In this document: piece after piece, positions 37,351 to 44,911 of the stretch
Layout: each line of letters opens with the position of its first letter
Numbering within the stretch: the stretch's first letter is position 1
NCBI RefSeq assembly: GCF_030915485.1
Contig: NZ_CP133266.1
Span: forward strand, 3,600,001-3,664,000
Source of the DNA: Neobacillus sp. PS3-40
Lineage (GTDB): Bacteria > Bacillota > Bacilli > Bacillales > Cytobacillaceae
DNA length: 64,000 nt
Direction: 5' to 3'
The notes under the pieces: model-generated
The model's input: the letters and a program-made list of their open reading frames with translations, nothing else
What the model was told of the DNA's origin: nothing
Database searches by the model: none
Program-made: the position numbers and the translations under genes

Positions 37351-37435
37351 TTTTCATAATCAGAATAATAGAACAGCCTGTAATATGTCTTCTAATGCTA
37401 TTTAGATAGAATCTGATAGGATGTGTGAAAGCTAT

Positions 37436-38374
37436 TTGACTGTTTATTTAGATGTTATCTGGGTTCTTAACTTTTTATTTGATAGCCTGCTCCTTTATTT
37501 AACAGCATTATTTCTAAAAAGAACCATTCGAATTTGGAGGTTATTAGCTGGTGGTTTTATTGGGTCACTCATTATTTTATTATCTTTTACACCATTGAAT
37601 ACAATATCGGGAAATCCTGTCTCAAAATTATTGTGTTCAGTGGCGATGATTCTGGCCGTTTTTGGTTATAAACGGTGGCGCTTTTTTGTAAGGGCACTAT
37701 TGACCCTTTATTTTTCAACTTTTTTAATTGGTGGGGCTTTAATTGGGGCCCATTACTTTATTCAATATGATAGTAAATTAACAACAAATGTACTTATTTC
37801 CAATGTTCAAGGCTTTGGAGATCCAATAAGTTGGCTATTTGTACTAATTGGCTTTCCTATCGCGTGGCACTTTTCAAAGGCGAAAATTGAAAATATGGAA
37901 ATGGCCAAAATCCAATTTGACCAAATTGTGAGTGTTTCCTTGAAACTGTATAATGAAATATTTGTTTTCAAAGGGTTAGTTGATAGTGGGAATCAACTGT
38001 ATGATCCGTTATCCAATATGCCTGTGATGTTTGTTTCCATCAAAAACCAACTTGATTCAATCCCAGAACCTTTAAAAAGGATGACTCTTGATCCTGAGCT
38101 TGTGTTAAAGGGGGATGAAAGCATTCCGCTAGAATGGAAAAGCCAATTAAGAGTAATTCCTTGTCGGGTTGTTGGACAAGAGCATCAACTCATCGTGGCG
38201 ATTAAGCCAGAAACTATCATGATAAAAACAGGTGACAGAGTTTATGAATGTAAAAAAGGGCTTGTTTCCTTCACAATGCAGCAACTTTCATCAGATGATG
38301 CCTTTCAATGCATTGTTCATCCAAAGATGCTCACCGGGCCAAAACAGCGGTGTGAAGAGGTAAGAGTAGGTTAA
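37436..38374 (+). CDS. spoIIGA: Pro-sigma-E processing peptidase SpoIIGA
   Basis: This 312-aa protein has an N-terminal domain of five membrane segments and a C-terminal aspartic-protease-like domain with the active-site motif LVDSGNQLYDP. It cleaves pro-sigma-E in the mother cell after a signal from forespore SpoIIR. The start is uncertain: TTG 37436 gives the family-like start LTVYLDVIWVLNF, while ATG 37421 adds five residues but has no spaced ribosome binding site. It forms the spoIIG operon with sigE, 45 bp downstream. Confidence 0.93.
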   Translation: MTVYLDVIWVLNFLFDSLLLYLTALFLKRTIRIWRLLAGGFIGSLIILLSFTPLNTISGNPVSKLLCSVAMILAVFGYKRWRFFVRALLTLYFSTFLIGGALIGAHYFIQYDSKLTTNVLISNVQGFGDPISWLFVLIGFPIAWHFSKAKIENMEMAKIQFDQIVSVSLKLYNEIFVFKGLVDSGNQLYDPLSNMPVMFVSIKNQLDSIPEPLKRMTLDPELVLKGDESIPLEWKSQLRVIPCRVVGQEHQLIVAIKPETIMIKTGDRVYECKKGLVSFTMQQLSSDDAFQCIVHPKMLTGPKQRCEEVRVG

Positions 38375-38419
38375 TATTACTATACTCAGTAAAAACATAA
38401 TTTAGAAGGAGGAACTTCC

Positions 38420-39139
38420 ATGAAAAAATGGAGACTTCGCTTATCATACTTATGGTCAAAGCTTTTAATCAAACTTGGTATGAAAACGGATGAAGTTTAT
38501 TACATTGGGGGAAGTGAAGCATTACCGCCCCCTCTAAATAAAGATGAGGAAGAGGTTTTGCTAAATAAACTTCCAAGTGGGGACAAAGCAGCAAGATCAG
38601 TTCTAATCGAAAGAAACCTCAGGCTAGTCGTTTATATTGCTAGAAAATTTGAAAATACAGGAATTAATATTGAAGACTTAATTAGTATTGGGACAATTGG
38701 GCTTATAAAAGCTGTTAATACGTTTAATCCTGAAAAGAAAATAAAGCTTGCTACATATGCATCAAGATGTATTGAAAATGAAATATTGATGTATTTAAGA
38801 AGAAATAATAAAATTCGTTCAGAAGTTTCCTTTGATGAACCACTAAACATAGACTGGGATGGCAATGAATTACTTTTATCAGATGTTCTTGGAACCGACG
38901 AAGACATCATAACCAGAGATCTTGAAGCAAATGTTGATCGGAAACTGTTATCAAAGGCATTGCATCAATTAACTGAGCGTGAAAAGCAAATCATGGAACT
39001 TAGATTTGGACTTACAAATGGCGAGGAGAAAACTCAGAAGGACGTAGCAGATATGCTTGGAATTTCACAGTCTTATATTTCAAGATTAGAAAAAAGAATA
39101 ATAAAAAGGCTTCGAAAAGAGTTTAATAAAATGGTGTAG
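38420..39139 (+). CDS. sigE: RNA polymerase sporulation sigma factor sigma-E (pro-form)
   Basis: This 239-aa sigma-70 family factor is the early mother-cell sigma. The first about 27 residues ([20 protein letters not shown] and following) are the membrane-binding pro-sequence removed by SpoIIGA. Region 2 ([22 protein letters not shown]) and the region 4 helix-turn-helix ([20 protein letters not shown]) are intact. There is no skin-like interruption. The ATG 38420 follows GAAGGAGGAA. Confidence 0.97.
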   Translation: MKKWRLRLSYLWSKLLIKLGMKTDEVYYIGGSEALPPPLNKDEEEVLLNKLPSGDKAARSVLIERNLRLVVYIARKFENTGINIEDLISIGTIGLIKAVNTFNPEKKIKLATYASRCIENEILMYLRRNNKIRSEVSFDEPLNIDWDGNELLLSDVLGTDEDIITRDLEANVDRKLLSKALHQLTEREKQIMELRFGLTNGEEKTQKDVADMLGISQSYISRLEKRIIKRLRKEFNKMV

Positions 39140-39245
39140 AAAAGTAGTAAAAAAAAATAAATTTTTTCAAAGAAAAATAGTGATTATTTAAGGAAATAAT
39201 TGCAATTTATATCATTTCCAGGTAGTTTATTAGCTTGGTCAATGT

Positions 39246-39274
39246 GCATATTTTTCCTGCTCGAGGAGATACTG
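39246..39274 (+). promoter_or_regulatory. Candidate sigma-F/sigma-G promoter of sigG
   Basis: GCATA (39246-39250), a 14-bp spacer and GGAGATACTG (39265-39274) match the forespore pattern GYATA ... GGnnAnAnT. B. subtilis sigG is transcribed by sigma-F and then sigma-G from this position. Confidence 0.6.
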
Positions 39275-39302
39275 TTTTTAGTACAGCAGCTCCTATGAGG
39301 AG
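39264..39302 (+). promoter_or_regulatory. sigG leader hairpin covering the Shine-Dalgarno sequence
   Basis: CTCCT (39290-39294) can pair with AGGAG of the sigG ribosome binding site (39298-39302) or, mutually exclusively, with an upstream AGGAG (39264-39268), extended by CTG/CAG pairs. The upstream arm overlaps the candidate sigma-F -10 box and would exist only in read-through RNA from spoIIG. Confidence 0.45.
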
Positions 39303-39312
39303 GGAAAACAGA

Positions 39313-40092
39313 TTGACTCGAAATAAAGTTGAAATTTGCGGTGTCGATACATCAAAACTTCCTGTATTAAAAAATGAAGAAATGAGATTACTCTTCAGGC
39401 AAATGCAAGCGGGCGATATAACAGCAAGGGAAAAGTTAGTTAATGGAAACTTAAGGCTCGTATTGAGTGTTATCCAGCGGTTTAACAACCGGGGTGAGTT
39501 TGTTGATGATCTATTCCAAGTTGGATGTATCGGTCTAATGAAGTCGATTGATAATTTTGATTTAGGTCAAAATGTTAAGTTTTCTACGTATGCGGTACCA
39601 ATGATTATTGGAGAAATTCGCCGTTATTTACGTGATAATAATCCTATTAGGGTCTCAAGGTCACTCCGTGATATTGCTTATAAGGCTCTCCAAGTAAGAG
39701 AGCGCTTAATGAGTGAAACCTCGAGGGAACCTACGGCCCAAGAGATTGCAAAGGTTTTAGATGTTCCACACGAAGAAATCGTCTTTGCATTAGACGCAAT
39801 TCAAGATCCAGTTTCTCTATTTGAACCAATTTACAATGATGGTGGCGATCCAATTTACGTTATGGATCAATTAAGTGATGAACGTAATAAGGACACAAAT
39901 TGGATTGAGGAAATTGCATTAAAAGAGGGAATGCGAAGGTTAAATGAACGAGAAAAATTAATTTTGCGAAAGCGTTTCTTCCAAGGGAAAACACAAATGG
40001 AAGTGGCCGATGAGATTGGAATTTCCCAAGCACAAGTATCAAGGTTGGAAAAAGCGGCTATTCGACAAATGAATAAAAATATTCAAAGTTAG
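39313..40092 (+). CDS. sigG: RNA polymerase sporulation sigma factor sigma-G
   Basis: This 259-aa late forespore sigma factor is nearly identical to the B. subtilis protein through region 2 (NLRLVLSVIQRFNNRGEFVDDLFQ) and the region 4 helix-turn-helix (VADEIGISQAQVSRLEKAA). The start is TTG 39313 (LTRNKVEICGVD), with GGAGGG upstream in a hairpin; the longer in-frame sequence back to 39235 runs through the promoter region and is not conserved. The weak start codon plus hairpin suggest deliberately low translation, in keeping with the need to delay sigma-G. Confidence 0.96.
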   Translation: MTRNKVEICGVDTSKLPVLKNEEMRLLFRQMQAGDITAREKLVNGNLRLVLSVIQRFNNRGEFVDDLFQVGCIGLMKSIDNFDLGQNVKFSTYAVPMIIGEIRRYLRDNNPIRVSRSLRDIAYKALQVRERLMSETSREPTAQEIAKVLDVPHEEIVFALDAIQDPVSLFEPIYNDGGDPIYVMDQLSDERNKDTNWIEEIALKEGMRRLNEREKLILRKRFFQGKTQMEVADEIGISQAQVSRLEKAAIRQMNKNIQS

Positions 40093-40122
40093 GGCTGTCC
40101 ATCGGGCAGCTTTATTTTTTTT
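40092..40122 (+). terminator. Terminator after sigG
   Basis: GGCTGTCC and GGGCAGCT pair (one G-U) with a short loop, followed by TTATTTTTTTTT. Confidence 0.75.
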
Positions 40123-40192
40123 TAATAAGAACCATCAATACTTTCTAAAAAGCAATCATATATTTTTATAATAAGGAAAGTAGGAGTGAGGG

Positions 40193-40465
40193 ATGATGGT
40201 GAAAATATCTGAGTTTCAAATAAAGGATGTTGTAAATATTTCAGATGGAAAAAAACTTGGCAATATTGCGGATATTGAAATTAATTTAACAACTGGGATC
40301 ATTGAAGCTGTGGTTATATCGGGGAGTGGAAAGGTACGGGGTTTTTTTGGGAAGGAAGAAGAGGTTGTGATCCCATGGAAAAATATATTAAAAATCGGGC
40401 AGGATGTCATTTTGGTTCGTTTTAAAGGAAATGGGGATAACCAGTTTGATGATAGACAAGTTTAA
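40193..40465 (+). CDS. ylmC: YlmC/YmxH family PRC-barrel protein
   Basis: This 90-aa single PRC-barrel domain protein (ISEFQIKDVVNISDGKKLG, then the beta-rich VIPWKNILKIGQDVILV) belongs to the YlmC/YmxH group conserved in spore-formers. The function is unknown. ATG 40193 and ATG 40196 are both possible with AGGAGTGAG upstream. It directly follows sigG; the ABC transporter gene ylmA that lies here in B. subtilis is missing. Confidence 0.88.
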   Translation: MMVKISEFQIKDVVNISDGKKLGNIADIEINLTTGIIEAVVISGSGKVRGFFGKEEEVVIPWKNILKIGQDVILVRFKGNGDNQFDDRQV

Positions 40466-40532
40466 AAGGCAATTAAGATGACCATTTTGTGGTAAACTAT
40501 ATAAAACTGGTAAATTTTATTGTCATTAAACC

Positions 40533-40611
40533 ATTTTTGGCTCATTTGGATGAAGAAAAAATTCCACAGAAATTAATTCTTGCAGAATTTAAGCATAAAT
40601 GAGCCAAAAAT
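40533..40611. repeat. 79-bp element bounded by 15-bp inverted repeats
   Basis: ATTTTTGGCTCATTT (40533-40547) and its exact complement at 40597-40611 enclose 49 bp of A/T-rich sequence. The arm word also occurs at about 6631. It could be a small MITE-like element or a transcribed hairpin; there is no gene in it. Confidence 0.5.
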
Positions 40612-40621
40612 AAACCGTGAT

Positions 40622-40650
40622 TTGACTTATCCTTTTTCCAAAAATACATA
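40622..40650 (+). promoter_or_regulatory. Possible promoter of pgeF
   Basis: TTGACT (40622-40627), a 17-bp spacer and TACATA (40645-40650). The -35 is good and the -10 is weak. Confidence 0.4.
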
Positions 40651-40666
40651 CACATGAGGTAAAAGA

Positions 40667-41497
40667 ATGGAGCCTTTTATTTTACAAAAAAATCCTTATT
40701 TTCTGATCGAGAGATGGATGAGTCAATTTCCAGGCCTTGTCGCCGGAATAACTACTAAAAATGACGGATATAGTATGGGAAAATTCAAAAGTCTCAATCT
40801 TGGCTTTCATGTTGATGATGTGCAAAAAGATGTACGGTCTAACAGGGAAAAGATATCTACATTAATTGAGTTTCCGCTAACATCGTGGGTGGGAGCAGAA
40901 CAGACCCATAATACTGTCATTCGTAAAATAACTTCGATTGATCAGGGGAAAGGTTCCGAATCCTACGAAGATTCCTTTAAAGGTACCGATGGCTTTTATA
41001 CTGATGATCTCGGGATTTTGTTAACACTTTGCTTTGCAGATTGTGTCCCCCTTTTTTTTATAGCCCCTGAAAGAGGGATGATTGGGGTAGCTCATGCTGG
41101 ATGGAAAGGAACTGTCAAGCAAATTGCTAACCAAATGGTAGAATTGTGGAAAACGGAGGGGATTGCTCCAGAACAAATTTTTGCAGCAATTGGACCTTCT
41201 ATCTGCGAAAAATGTTATATTGTTGATAAACATGTCATAGAATTCGTTCAAAAGATACTAGAAGATGTCGAAAAAAAACCATATAATCAAATCAAAGAAG
41301 GTCAATACTCATTAGATTTACGCGAAGTCAATCGTTTATTATTGTGTAAGGCAGGAATACCAGAACAGAATATCTTAATGACGGGGTATTGCTCAAGCTG
41401 TGAGCATGAGCAGTTTTTTTCACATCGCCGCGACCAGGGTCGAACAGGAAGGATGTTAAGCTTTATTGGCTGGAAGGAGGATTCGAGTCGTTTATGA
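40667..41497 (+). CDS. pgeF: Peptidoglycan editing factor PgeF (YlmD, multicopper polyphenol oxidase family)
   Basis: This 276-aa laccase-domain protein (Cu-oxidase_4/YfiH family) has conserved metal-site residues in GVAHAGWKGT, GPSICEKCYIV and CSSCEHEQFFSHRRDQGRTGRM. E. coli PgeF removes mis-incorporated serine-containing stem peptides; whether the Bacillus protein does the same is not shown by sequence. The ATG 40667 is preceded by ATGAGG. It overlaps ylmE by 4 nt (ATGA). Confidence 0.88.
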   Translation: MEPFILQKNPYFLIERWMSQFPGLVAGITTKNDGYSMGKFKSLNLGFHVDDVQKDVRSNREKISTLIEFPLTSWVGAEQTHNTVIRKITSIDQGKGSESYEDSFKGTDGFYTDDLGILLTLCFADCVPLFFIAPERGMIGVAHAGWKGTVKQIANQMVELWKTEGIAPEQIFAAIGPSICEKCYIVDKHVIEFVQKILEDVEKKPYNQIKEGQYSLDLREVNRLLLCKAGIPEQNILMTGYCSSCEHEQFFSHRRDQGRTGRMLSFIGWKEDSSRL

Positions 41498-42171
41498 AGG
41501 TTACTGCTAAACTAGAAGCAATCAGACAACAAATGAATAATGCATGCCTCAAAGTAAATCGAAATCCTAATGAAATAAAACTGATCGCTGTTACAAAGTA
41601 TGTCAGTAGGGAAAGAGCAGAGGAAGCAATTGATGCCGGAATATGCGATCTTGGTGAAAATCGTGATGAGGGGCTTCTTGAAAAGTGGGAAGTTCTAAAG
41701 GACAAGCCTGTTTGGCATTTCATCGGATCACTTCAAACACGAAAAGTAAAAAATATAATTGATAAAGTTGATTACATACATTCTCTAGACCGGATGGCAC
41801 TTGCTGAAGAAATCAATAAACGATCATTAAAGAAAATGAAATGCCTTATCCAGGTGAATGTTTCTGGGGAAGAGTCAAAGCATGGACTAAGTCCTGATGA
41901 AGTTATCAATTTTACTCTGCAACTACTTCCTTTTGAGAATATCACCATTGTAGGTTTAATGACGATGGCCCCTTTAACGGATGATGCAGATGTGCTTCGC
42001 GGATGTTTTCGAAGATTAAAGGAACTACAAAAACAAATCCAAGCCTGTAACTTGAAATTTGCACCATGCACTGAGCTTTCAATGGGGATGTCAAATGACT
42101 TTTCTATTGCGATTGAAGAGGGTGCAACGATGGTGCGAATAGGGACTGCGCTTGTCGGCGAAGATGAATAG
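41494..42171 (+). CDS. ylmE: YggS-family PLP-binding protein (YlmE)
   Basis: This 225-aa alanine-racemase-fold protein carries pyridoxal phosphate on the Lys of LIAVTKYVS and has the family signature SMGMSNDFSIAIEEGATMVRIG. The group has no known catalytic activity and maintains PLP and amino acid balance. It is linked to sepF and ylmG in most Gram-positives. The start overlaps the pgeF stop. Confidence 0.92.
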   Translation: MKVTAKLEAIRQQMNNACLKVNRNPNEIKLIAVTKYVSRERAEEAIDAGICDLGENRDEGLLEKWEVLKDKPVWHFIGSLQTRKVKNIIDKVDYIHSLDRMALAEEINKRSLKKMKCLIQVNVSGEESKHGLSPDEVINFTLQLLPFENITIVGLMTMAPLTDDADVLRGCFRRLKELQKQIQACNLKFAPCTELSMGMSNDFSIAIEEGATMVRIGTALVGEDE

Positions 42172-42183
42172 GAGGTGTTTGGA

Positions 42184-42615
42184 ATGAGTATTAAAACAAA
42201 ATTTAAAACTTTTTTCTTTTTGGATGATGAGTATGAAGACAATGAAGAAATTGTGGAAGAAAATGAGCCTACAAAAAATCAAAAACAGCATTCTAAACCG
42301 CAAAATGTTGTAAGCTTGCAGAGTGTTCAAAAATCATCAAAGGTAATTTTAATTGAACCAAGGGTATATGCAGAAGCCCAAGATATTGCTGATCATTTAA
42401 AAAATCGTCGCGCTGTAGTTGTAAATCTCCAACGAATTGAACATGATCAAGCAGTAAGAATTGTGGATTTTTTGAGCGGCACGGTCTATGCAATCGGTGG
42501 AGATATTCAAAAAGTTGGCTCAAGTATTTTTCTTTGCACTCCTGATAATGTTGAGGTTTCGGGCAATATATCCGAAATAATGAAAGAACATGAATTCGAA
42601 GAAACGAGGTGGTAA
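42184..42615 (+). CDS. sepF: Cell division protein SepF
   Basis: This 143-aa protein has an N-terminal amphipathic membrane-binding helix ([13 protein letters not shown]), a variable linker and the SepF/DUF552 domain ([37 protein letters not shown]) that polymerises and binds the FtsZ C-terminus. The ATG 42184 follows AGGAGGTG; an upstream GTG lies inside that site. It acts as a membrane anchor for FtsZ parallel to FtsA. Confidence 0.95.
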   Translation: MSIKTKFKTFFFLDDEYEDNEEIVEENEPTKNQKQHSKPQNVVSLQSVQKSSKVILIEPRVYAEAQDIADHLKNRRAVVVNLQRIEHDQAVRIVDFLSGTVYAIGGDIQKVGSSIFLCTPDNVEVSGNISEIMKEHEFEETRW

Positions 42616-42621
42616 GTTTAA

Positions 42622-42885
42622 ATGGCACTTTTGTATATTGTACTTACAAAATTACTTAATTATTATTCATATGCCTTAATCATTTATATTTTAATGTCTT
42701 GGTTTCCGAATGCTCGAGAAACTGCAATTGGTCGGTTCCTTACAAAAATCTGTGAGCCGTACTTAGCTCCTTTTCGAAAAATTATTCCTCCGATTGGAAT
42801 GATAGATATCTCTCCACTTGTGGCCATTTTTGTGTTGAATTTTGCATCATCAGGACTAACAACAGTATTTCAATGGCTTGCATAG
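42622..42885 (+). CDS. ylmG: YggT-family membrane protein YlmG
   Basis: This 87-aa protein has two hydrophobic segments around a conserved loop ([20 protein letters not shown] and [20 protein letters not shown]). The family is conserved next to sepF and implicated in membrane-associated division or organelle processes; the molecular role is unknown. The ribosome binding site GAGGTGG lies within the sepF end, so it is coupled to sepF. Confidence 0.92.
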   Translation: MALLYIVLTKLLNYYSYALIIYILMSWFPNARETAIGRFLTKICEPYLAPFRKIIPPIGMIDISPLVAIFVLNFASSGLTTVFQWLA

Positions 42886-42912
42886 CTTAGTTAAAGAAAT
42901 AAGGAGTCATCC

Positions 42913-43686
42913 ATGAACATTTACCAGCATTTTAGACCTGAAGAAAAAGAGTTCATTGATCAAGTGCTTAACTGGAAGGATTTTGTTGAAAACACATATG
43001 TTCCGAAGTTGACGGACTTTCTTGATCCAAGAGAACAACATATTTTAAAAACAATTATTGGCCAGCATATTGATCTTACATGTGAATTTTTTGGAGGAAG
43101 TTTATCGTCTGAAAGGAAAAGAGCCTTACTAGTACCTGCCTATGAGGTAGTAGATCCTGTAGATTTTCAAATCCAATTATTTGAGATTGACTATCCAAGT
43201 AAATTTGTGACCATTGAACACCCGCAAGTATTGGGGAGTTTGATGTCATTAGGATTAAAACGAGGAAAATTTGGAGATATTCTTTTTCAAGATAAACGAA
43301 TTCAACTCTTTATTTGTCATGAAGTTAGTGACTATGTTAAAACTCAAGTTCAATCAATTGGAAGGGCAAAAGTAGCATTTTCATCAGTTGGACTTGAAAA
43401 TGCCATTTGTTCGAACGAAACCTTGGATGAAGAATGGATTACGGTATCTTCACTCCGTCTTGATACGGTTATATCTGGTATCCATCATGTATCTAGGCAA
43501 AAGTCGCTAAGTTTTATCCAACAAGGACTTGTTAAAGTAAACTGGACATTAATTGAAAATCCTTCGTTTGAATGTGATGAGGGTGATTTGATTTCAACCC
43601 GAAGTTATGGCAGAGTGAAAATTTTGTCAATAGAAGGGAAAACGAAGAAAGAAAAATGGCGAATAAATGTTGGAAAACAAAAATAA
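42913..43686 (+). CDS. ylmH: S4-domain RNA-binding protein YlmH
   Basis: This 257-aa protein has an N-terminal YlmH domain and a C-terminal S4 RNA-binding domain (SSLRLDTVISGIHHVSRQKSLSFIQQGLVKVN). Bacterial YlmH has been tied to stalled-ribosome quality control, where it can act beside RqcH, which is also encoded in this window. The ATG 42913 has AAGGAG upstream. Confidence 0.92.
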   Translation: MNIYQHFRPEEKEFIDQVLNWKDFVENTYVPKLTDFLDPREQHILKTIIGQHIDLTCEFFGGSLSSERKRALLVPAYEVVDPVDFQIQLFEIDYPSKFVTIEHPQVLGSLMSLGLKRGKFGDILFQDKRIQLFICHEVSDYVKTQVQSIGRAKVAFSSVGLENAICSNETLDEEWITVSSLRLDTVISGIHHVSRQKSLSFIQQGLVKVNWTLIENPSFECDEGDLISTRSYGRVKILSIEGKTKKEKWRINVGKQK

Positions 43687-43774
43687 TTTCTTTAATTAAG
43701 CAGGATTTTCGTGGGTAGTGTCGAAAATTCCTATATACATATAGATGCTGACAAATGATTATGGAGGTGGCGTA

Positions 43775-44290
43775 ATGCCTTTAACGCCGTTAGATATACA
43801 CAATAAAGAGTTTAATAAAGGGTTCAGAGGTTATGATGAAGATGAAGTAAATGAATTTCTTGATCAAGTCATTAAGGATTATGAGCTTGTTCTTAGAGAG
43901 AAAAAAGAATTGGAAGAGCGTTTGTCTGAAAATAAGGATCGGTTGGGCCATTTTGCCAATATCGAAGAAACATTGAACAAATCAATTATAATTGCCCAAG
44001 AAGCAGGGGAAGAAGTAAAGCGCAATGCTCAGAAGGAAGCAAAACTTATCGTTAAAGAAGCTGAAAAAAATGCGGACCGTATTGTAAATGAATCCCTTTC
44101 AAAAGCACGAAAAATTGCAATGGAAATTGAAGATCTTAAAAAGCAATCAAAAGTATTCCGTACACGCTTTAAGATGTTAGTAGCAGCACAGCTGGATCTT
44201 CTTGATAACGATGACTGGGATCATTTGTTGGAATATGAAATAGATGCAACTGAGTTAAAATCTACAGAAGCTGAAGATTCATTCGCTTGA
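43775..44290 (+). CDS. divIVA: Cell division initiation protein DivIVA
   Basis: This 171-aa coiled-coil protein binds negatively curved membranes at poles and septa and recruits MinJ-type partners. The N-terminal membrane-binding domain reads MPLTPLDIHNKEFNKGFRGY, with the exposed FR pair in the loop, followed by long coiled coil to about residue 150 and an acidic tail. The ATG 43775 follows ATGGAGGTGGCGTA; the in-frame ATG 43745 is upstream of that site. It closes the ylm cluster. Confidence 0.96.
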   Translation: MPLTPLDIHNKEFNKGFRGYDEDEVNEFLDQVIKDYELVLREKKELEERLSENKDRLGHFANIEETLNKSIIIAQEAGEEVKRNAQKEAKLIVKEAEKNADRIVNESLSKARKIAMEIEDLKKQSKVFRTRFKMLVAAQLDLLDNDDWDHLLEYEIDATELKSTEAEDSFA

Positions 44291-44386
44291 CTAAAAGATA
44301 ATAATTCGAATATAATTCAAAGAAAAGCGGAAGCGCTAGAGTTTCATACGCTTAGTTGTTCTATAAGTTTGAATAAGATCTAAATT

Positions 44387-44415
44387 TTGATAATCAAATT
44401 AAGTGAAAATAGAAT
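44387..44415 (+). promoter_or_regulatory. Promoter of ileS
   Basis: TTGATA (44387-44392), a 17-bp spacer and TAGAAT (44410-44415) lie directly upstream of the T-box stem I. Confidence 0.75.
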
Positions 44416-44419
44416 GTAG

Positions 44420-44690
44420 ACATTGACGATGATAGGGAAAGTACAATTTTTTCAAATACTTTTAACAGCGAGCTGGGGATGGTGTAAGCCTAGTAAAAGT
44501 GGAAAATTGGAAGATCCCCCTTGAGTTCCCGGTTGAAACCCTTATAAAGGTTAGTAGGCTTAGGCGGTTTATTCCCGTTACGAATGAATGAGCAGGATGG
44601 CATGAGATTAAATTTGCTGTCTATCAGGGTGGTACCGCGGGAAAAACCTTCTCGTCCCTATTTGGGATGAGAGGGTTTTTTGTCTTTTCT
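44420..44690 (+). promoter_or_regulatory. T-box leader of ileS, AUC specifier
   Basis: Stem I can be folded by eye. The K-turn arms are GATGA (about 44428) and TTGAG (about 44521); AGTA opposes GAA in the specifier loop; the helix is CAATTTT/AAAATTG, followed by ACTTTTA/TAAAAGT and the AG-bulge segment AGCGAGC. The specifier triplet after GAAG is ATC (44514-44516), an isoleucine codon. The T-box AGGGTGGTACCGCG is at 44626-44639; its TGGT pairs with an ACCA tRNA end. The terminator stem is 44643-44684. Uncharged tRNA-Ile would allow read-through into ileS. Confidence 0.93.
44643..44684 (+). terminator. T-box terminator
   Basis: AAAACCTTCTCGTCCC and GGGATGAGAGGGTTTT pair around TATTT and are followed by TT. 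This is the attenuator arm of the ileS T-box. Confidence 0.9.
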
Positions 44691-44712
44691 ACAGAAAGGC
44701 GAGTTTTCTTTA

Positions 44713-44811
44713 GCTAATCAGAATTTATATCCATAAATTCTGCTAGCGCATAAGGGCAACTACGTCTCTGTCATCGCCCTTATGGGCTCGCCAATCGGCG
44801 AGTTTTCTTTA
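44713..44811 (+). repeat. 99-bp dispersed element, copy 7 (in the ileS leader)
   Basis: An exact 99-bp copy is preceded by a 14-bp remnant of another copy's 3' end (44699-44712). All three hairpins are intact. It lies between the T-box terminator and the ileS start, so its own terminator-like 3' hairpin is within the ileS transcript. A weak TATAAA at 44886 is the only hint of a downstream promoter. Confidence 0.92.
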
Positions 44812-44911
44812 AAATAAATTTCACTAAGAAGTGAGAGGTTTTAGACATTTTTTGTTTTTAACTGTTAATAAGCTATTCTGTTTTATATAAAGTAATATTG
44901 GAGGAAGAAAA

